Part shown: positions 57,164 through 64,000 of the stretch, in pieces
Position numbering within the stretch: position 1 is the first letter of the stretch
Layout: each line of letters opens with the position of its first letter
Source: Skeletonema tropicum
Taxonomy: Eukaryota > Bacillariophyta > Thalassiosirophyceae > Thalassiosirales > Thalassiosiraceae
Direction of reading: 5' to 3'
Assembly (NCBI GenBank): GCA_037178625.1
Contig: JAWZXG010000042.1
Location: forward strand, 30,082-94,081
DNA: 64,000 nt
Translations under genes and position numbers: made by a program
The notes under the pieces: generated by a model
The model's input: only the letters and a program-made list of their open reading frames with translations
Database searches by the model: none
Told to the model about the DNA's origin: nothing

Positions 57164-59099
57164 CGGAATGGGATATCGCTAAATAAAGATCAGGAGGTTA
57201 GTACGACCCATGGCAAGTTTTCGGTGGAGGTGGAGGAGCAGCAGGAGCAGGAGCTTGTGTTGGATCATCATCATCATCGTCATAATCCTGATACTGATAC
57301 TCATCAACAGAAACGCAAGCACAAGGTATTCAAATTCTACTATACAGATGTTGGAAGTACCAATGGTTCGACTGTAGGTGAAGCAAGATTGGAAGCGAAT
57401 GTGAGAGTGGAGATTGAGGAGGGGATGGAGTTGAGAATTGGTAATTCTACTTTGAAGATTGCGTTTGGTTAGAAATGGAGATGGAGTTGAATATGAATTG
57501 TTGGTGAACGTACGTAATGTTGACGGTGAATATGTTGACGGTGGTGTGGATAGAGATAAGTACAATATGAACGATTGTTATGGAAACGGTCGATCATGAA
57601 TGATGATACGTAAGACAATACTGAGTTGAGTATGAGGAGAAGTAAGCGAAGGGGAGATAGATTCAAATACATTCATAGTAAAGAGACAAGTTCAAAGAAG
57701 ACGAGAGAGACTATATTATAGCTATTGCGCTATTGATGTTGCTACATACTTTAGCACGAGCGAGGCAGCCGACAGCGACAGCCGGCCAAATATAAATCTC
57801 AATCCGGCTTGACAGCCAGATCTACTTTCACTTCCAAGCAGAGCAGATAATATCCAAAAGTTGACATTGTGACCACTATTCGACTCGTCTCTTCAAGCTG
57901 CATCGCATCGATTAATACCATCATTACGACTTTCATTGTATAATCGAAATCACAGCTCGAAGACAGTTGTAGACGATCAGCAATCAGCACCGACCGTCCA
58001 TGACAGTTGGCACGGGATGGGCTCTAAACGCTGCGCTGAAGAACGAAGCATCGATCGGGCGAGTCAATGATAGTTGGCACATATTGGTCGAATAAATAAA
58101 TAAATATTAGATATCTCTGTAATCACTGGGGACGGCGCAACAGCAACATCAATATGCTGACTGTTGCTGTGGGCTTGGCAGCATGGGAGGTGCACCGTCC
58201 AGCGGCCAGCAGGAGAGGCGTCATCGGCTACGCTCCACCAGGCAATAATAATATCCACCTCCCATCAGCAACAGTGTGATGATAGACCTACTGGCAGGAA
58301 GCGGTCGGCTCGCTTTGATTTGCTGGTGTAGCCAACTGAGTTGGATGCAACATCATCATCATCAGAATTTGAAGTGGGCTTTGGCACGTGTCGATCTTTG
58401 GCTTGGATTTGAGTTGTGAGTTGCGACATTGACAGCTTCTCACTTTTTGACCCACACACACCGAACACCGAACCTCAACGAAGCGAAGACGAAGCAAGCA
58501 AGCACGAAGCACAATGGCAATAAGATAAATAAATAGTAGCAATAATAAAAGCACCTACTGCCGTGCCAACCAAATGGACGGTGCTGATCGTTGACGATGA
58601 ATGAAAAGAGATACAGCATCATCTATTGAAGTTATGGGGGAGATAGAGGTAGACAGTCGAGTCTCACATCGTACCAACCTTCTGGATCACACTGATCGAT
58701 GCTTCTGTCTTCAGCGCAGCGTTGGATCTTACATCGTGCCATTTATCAGCCATTTATCATGGATCATATCGGCTGAGATGAGATCTTACATCGTACCAAC
58801 TGTCATTGACGGAGCAGTGATTAATGTATTCATCGATAGCGCTTGAGACAAGGATTCGAATAATTGAATAGTCGTCTCATTGTTATTGTTAGATACGATA
58901 ATGCGAAGCGAGCGGTAGCGGGATGAGCTGTGATTATTGTACGAATCGATAGAGATTGAAATGACGATTCCAATGCTCGTCTCATTGGTACTACTCTCTT
59001 CATTGGTACTACTCTCTCTCTACTCGAATTCTAGAGACGGCTAGGGGTCGCTCTAGTTCAGACGATTGACAAAAGATCCATACGGAATATTGTACGCAC
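57164..59099 (+). repeat. array unit 16
   Basis: 1,936 bp, no difference seen. Confidence 0.95.
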
Positions 59100-61035
59100 C
59101 GGAATGGGATATCGCTAAATAAAGATCAGGAGGTTAGTACGACCCATGGCAAGTTTTCGGTGGAGGTGGAGGAGCAGCAGGAGCAGGAGCTTGTGTTGGA
59201 TCATCATCATCATCGTCATAATCCTGATACTGATACTCATCAACAGAAACGCAAGCACAAGGTATTCAAATTCTACTATACAGATGTTGGAAGTACCAAT
59301 GGTTCGACTGTAGGTGAAGCAAGATTGGAAGCGAATGTGAGAGTGGAGATTGAGGAGGGGATGGAGTTGAGAATTGGTAATTCTACTTTGAAGATTGCGT
59401 TTGGTTAGAAATGGAGATGGAGTTGAATATGAATTGTTGGTGAACGTACGTAATGTTGACGGTGAATATGTTGACGGTGGTGTGGATAGAGATAAGTACA
59501 ATATGAACGATTGTTATGGAAACGGTCGATCATGAATGATGATACGTAAGACAATACTGAGTTGAGTATGAGGAGAAGTAAGCGAAGGGGAGATAGATTC
59601 AAATACATTCATAGTAAAGAGACAAGTTCAAAGAAGACGAGAGAGACTATATTATAGCTATTGCGCTATTGATGTTGCTACATACTTTAGCACGAGCGAG
59701 GCAGCCGACAGCGACAGCCGGCCAAATATAAATCTCAATCCGGCTTGACAGCCAGATCTACTTTCACTTCCAAGCAGAGCAGATAATATCCAAAAGTTGA
59801 CATTGTGACCACTATTCGACTCGTCTCTTCAAGCTGCATCGCATCGATTAATACCATCATTACGACTTTCATTGTATAATCGAAATCACAGCTCGAAGAC
59901 AGTTGTAGACGATCAGCAATCAGCACCGACCGTCCATGACAGTTGGCACGGGATGGGCTCTAAACGCTGCGCTGAAGAACGAAGCATCGATCGGGCGAGT
60001 CAATGATAGTTGGCACATATTGGTCGAATAAATAAATAAATATTAGATATCTCTGTAATCACTGGGGACGGCGCAACAGCAACATCAATATGCTGACTGT
60101 TGCTGTGGGCTTGGCAGCATGGGAGGTGCACCGTCCAGCGGCCAGCAGGAGAGGCGTCATCGGCTACGCTCCACCAGGCAATAATAATATCCACCTCCCA
60201 TCAGCAACAGTGTGATGATAGACCTACTGGCAGGAAGCGGTCGGCTCGCTTTGATTTGCTGGTGTAGCCAACTGAGTTGGATGCAACATCATCATCATCA
60301 GAATTTGAAGTGGGCTTTGGCACGTGTCGATCTTTGGCTTGGATTTGAGTTGTGAGTTGCGACATTGACAGCTTCTCACTTTTTGACCCACACACACCGA
60401 ACACCGAACCTCAACGAAGCGAAGACGAAGCAAGCAAGCACGAAGCACAATGGCAATAAGATAAATAAATAGTAGCAATAATAAAAGCACCTACTGCCGT
60501 GCCAACCAAATGGACGGTGCTGATCGTTGACGATGAATGAAAAGAGATACAGCATCATCTATTGAAGTTATGGGGGAGATAGAGGTAGACAGTCGAGTCT
60601 CACATCGTACCAACCTTCTGGATCACACTGATCGATGCTTCTGTCTTCAGCGCAGCGTTGGATCTTACATCGTGCCATTTATCAGCCATTTATCATGGAT
60701 CATATCGGCTGAGATGAGATCTTACATCGTACCAACTGTCATTGACGGAGCAGTGATTAATGTATTCATCGATAGCGCTTGAGACAAGGATTCGAATAAT
60801 TGAATAGTCGTCTCATTGTTATTGTTAGATACGATAATGCGAAGCGAGCGGTAGCGGGATGAGCTGTGATTATTGTACGAATCGATAGAGATTGAAATGA
60901 CGATTCCAATGCTCGTCTCATTGGTACTACTCTCTTCATTGGTACTACTCTCTCTCTACTCGAATTCTAGAGACGGCTAGGGGTCGCTCTAGTTCAGACG
61001 ATTGACAAAAGATCCATACGGAATATTGTACGCAC
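59100..61035 (+). repeat. array unit 17
   Basis: 1,936 bp, no difference seen. Confidence 0.95.
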
Positions 61036-62976
61036 CGGAATGGGATATCGCTAAATAAAGATCAGGAGGTTAGTACGACCCATGGCAAGTTTTCGGTGGA
61101 GGTGGAGGAGGAGCAGCAGGAGCAGGAGCTTGTGTTGGATCATCATCATCATCGTCATAATCCTGATACTGATACTCATCAACAGAAACGCAAGCACAAG
61201 GTATTCAAATTCTACTATACAGATGTTGGAAGTACCAATGGTTCGACTGTAGGTGAAGCAAGATTGGAAGCGAATGTGAGAGTGGAGATTGAGGAGGGGA
61301 TGGAGTTGAGAATTGGTAATTCTACTTTGAAGATTGCGTTTGGTTAGAAATGGAGATGGAGTTGAATATGAATTGTTGGTGAACGTACGTAATGTTGACG
61401 GTGAATATGTTGACGGTGGTGTGGATAGAGATAAGTACAATATGAACGATTGTTATGGAAACGGTCGATCATGAATGATGATACGTAAGACAATACTGAG
61501 TTGAGTATGAGGAGAAGTAAGCGAAGGGGAGATAGATTCAAATACATTCATAGTAAAGAGACAAGTTCAAAGAAGACGAGAGAGACTATATTATAGCTAT
61601 TGCGCTATTGATGTTGCTACATACTTTAGCACGAGCGAGGCAGCCGACAGCGACAGCCGGCCAAATATAAATCTCAATCCGGCTTGACAGCCAGATCTAC
61701 TTTCACTTCCAAGCAGAGCAGATAATATCCAAAAGTTGACATTGTGACCACTATTCGACTCGTCTCTTCAAGCTGCATCGCATCGATTAATACCATCATT
61801 ACGACTTTCATTGTATAATCGAAATCACAGCTCGAAGACAGTTGTAGACGATCAGCAATCAGCACCGACCGTCCATGACAGTTGGCACGGGATGGGCTCT
61901 AAACGCTGCGCTGAAGAACGAAGCATCGATCGGGCGAGTCAATGATAGTTGGCACATATTGGTCGAATAAATAAATAAATATTAGATATCTCTGTAATCA
62001 CTGGGGACGGCGCAACAGCAACATCAATATGCTGACTGTTGCTGTGGGCTTGGCAGCATGGGAGGTGCACCGTCCAGCGGCCAGCAGGAGAGGCGTCATC
62101 GGCTACGCTCCACCAGGCAATAATAATATCCACCTCCCATCAGCAACAGTGTGATGATAGACCTACTGGCAGGAAGCGGTCGGCTCGCTTTGATTTGCTG
62201 GTGTAGCCAACTGAGTTGGATGCAAACATCATCATCATCAGAATTTGAAGTGGGCTTTGGCACGTGTCGATCTTTGGCTTGGATTTGAGTTGTGAGTTGC
62301 GACATTGACAGCTTCTCACTTTTTGACCCACACACACCGAACACCGAACCTCAACGAAGCGAAGACGAAGCAAGCAAGCACGAAGCACAATGGCAATAAG
62401 ATAAATAAATAGTAGCAAAATAAAAGCACCTACTGCCGTGCCAACCAAATGGACGGTGCTGATCGTTGACGATGAATGAAAAGAGATACAGCATCATCTA
62501 TTGAAGTTATGGGGGAGATAGAGGTAGACAGTCGAGTCTCACATCGTACCAACCTTCTGGATCACACTGATCGATGCTTCTGTCTTCAGCGCAGCGTTGG
62601 ATTCTTACATCGTGCCATTTATCAGCCATTTATCATGGATCATATCGGCTGAGATGAGATCTTACATCGTACCAACTGTCATTGACGGAGCAGTGATTAA
62701 TGTATTCATCGATAGCGCTTGAGACAAGGATTCGAATAATTGAATAGTCGTCTCATTGTTATTGTTAGATACGATAATGCGAAGCGAGCGGTAGCGGGAT
62801 GAGCTGTGATTATTGTACGAATCGATAGAGATTGAAATGACGATTCCAATTGCTCGTCTCATTGGTACTACTCTCTTCATTGGTACTACTCTCTCTCTAC
62901 TCGAATTCTAGAGACGGCTAGGGGTCGCTCTAGTTCAGACGATTGACAAAAGATCCATACGGAATATTGTACGCAC
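61036..62976 (+). repeat. array unit 18
   Basis: 1,941 bp. An extra GAG near 61107, an extra A near 62225, one base missing near 62417, an extra T near 62613 and another near 62851. Confidence 0.95.
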
Positions 62977-64000
62977 CGGAATGGGATATCGCTAAATAAA
63001 GATCAGGAGGTTAGTACGACCCATGGCAAGTTTTCGGTGGAGGTGGAGGAGCAGCAGGAGCAGGAGCTTGTGTTGGATCATCATCATCATCGTCATAATC
63101 CTGATACTGATACTCATCAACAGAAACGCAAGCACAAGGTATTCAAATTCCTACTATACAGATGTTGGAAGTACCAATGGTTCGACTGTAGGTGAAGCAA
63201 GATTGGAAGCGAATGTGAGAGTGGAGATTGAGGAGGGGATGGAGTTGAGAATTGGTAATTCTACTTTGAAGATTGCGTTTGGTTAGAAATGGAGATGGAG
63301 TTGAATATGAATTGTTGGTGAACGTACGTAATGTTGACGGTGAATATGTTGACGGTGGTGTGGATAGAGGATAAGTACAATATGAACGATTGTTATGGAA
63401 ACGGTCGATCATGAATGATGATACGTAAGACAATACTGAGTTGAGTATGAGGAGAAGTAAGCGAAGGGGAGATAGATTCAAATACATTCATAGTAAAGAG
63501 ACAAGTTCAAAGAAGACGAGAGAGACTATATTATAGCTATTGCGCTATTGATGTTGCTACATACTTTAGCACGAGCGAGGCAGCCGACAGCGACAGCCGG
63601 CCAAATATAAATCTCAATCCGGCTTGACAGCCAGATCTACTTTCACTTCCAAGCAGAGCAGATAATATCCAAAAGTTGACATTGTGACCACTATTCGACT
63701 CGTCTCTTCAAGCTGCATCGCATCGATTAATACCATCATTACGACTTTCATTGTATAATCGAAATCACAGCTCGAAGACAGTTGTAGACGATCAGCAATC
63801 AGCACCGACCGTCCATGACAGTTGGCACGGGATGGGCTCTAAACGCTGCGCTGAAGAACGAAGCATCGATCGGGCGAGTCAATGATAGTTGGCACATATT
63901 GGTCGGAATAAATAAATAAATATTAGATATCTCTGTAATCACTGGGGACGGCGCAACAGCAACATCAATATGCTGACTGTTGCTGTGGGCTTGGCAGCAT
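62977..64000 (+). repeat. array unit 19 (cut by window end)
   Basis: The first 1,024 bp of a further unit. Extra C near 63151, extra G near 63370 and extra G near 63906. The array therefore continues past the window. Confidence 0.95.

Larger units (their letters stand above)
28107..64000 (+). repeat. ~1,936 bp head-to-tail tandem array (18 full units plus a partial)
   Basis: Units begin at CGGAATGGGATATCGCTAAA, at 28107, 30043, 31979, 33923, 35859, 37795, 39731, 41667, 43603, 45541, 47478, 49415, 51353, 53295, 55229, 57164, 59100, 61036 and 62977 (cut by the window end). Typical length is 1,936 bp, range 1,934-1,944. Each unit holds the 3' 309 bp of the FHA coding sequence, its 3' flank, and ~1.6 kb of DNA without a convincing gene. 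The left edge lies inside the intact FHA gene; the right edge is outside the window. At the unit joint the incoming end reads CATACGGAATATTGTACGCAC before CGGAATGG. ACGGAAT occurs both there and at the breakpoint in the gene, suggesting microhomology in the founding event. Confidence 0.97.

Noticed and set aside
28107..64000. CRISPR array or ribosomal DNA array
   Set aside because: The unit is 1.94 kb with no short repeat-spacer structure and no rRNA-like sequence, and the genome is eukaryotic.

Overview
The window looks like nuclear DNA of a stramenopile alga, most likely a diatom. The genes carry short GT-AG introns (76 to 311 bp), the proteins have long Ser/Asn/Gln-rich insertions, and there is a TANGO2/NRDE gene. 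Decayed tyrosine recombinases here also resemble, from memory, a family common in diatoms and oomycetes. The lineage is inferred from gene content, not from a database search.

Layout. 0.5-2.3 kb: a complete three-exon alpha-tubulin gene on the minus strand. 2.5-6.6 kb: a near-perfect tandem duplication of a 2.06 kb element with a decayed Crypton-like tyrosine recombinase. 7.29-8.30 kb: an internally deleted pogo-like DNA transposon with long terminal inverted repeats and a transposase C-terminal remnant. 9.4-11.4 kb: a three-exon minus-strand gene with coiled coils, a Tudor-like segment and a C-terminal 4CXXC_R1 (CDCA7-type) zinc finger. 12.4-22.4 kb: three tandem copies of a two-exon gene for an NAD(P)-binding MDR (quinone-oxidoreductase-like) protein with a long disordered N-terminus. 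Older copies of the recombinase element sit between them, and the middle gene copy is frameshifted. 23.2-28.4 kb: an RS-rich/acidic protein gene (-), a TANGO2-family gene (+), a small tail-anchored membrane protein gene (-) and an FHA-domain gene (+).

28.1-64.0 kb: more than half of the window is one head-to-tail array of a ~1,936 bp unit, 18 complete copies plus a partial one cut by the window end. Each unit starts inside the FHA coding sequence, so the first unit overlaps the intact gene and every later unit carries only the last 102 codons of FHA plus about 1.6 kb of downstream DNA. Early copies appear essentially identical. Later copies differ almost only by 1-2 bp indels, which is as compatible with long-read consensus error as with biology.

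The genes do not form one pathway. Alpha-tubulin is cytoskeletal, and the zinc-finger and FHA proteins are probably nuclear or signalling proteins. The MDR family is an expanding local family of unknown substrate. The common theme is tandem duplication at three scales (2.06 kb element, ~4 kb gene plus element, 1.94 kb array), with microhomology or shared repeats at several boundaries.
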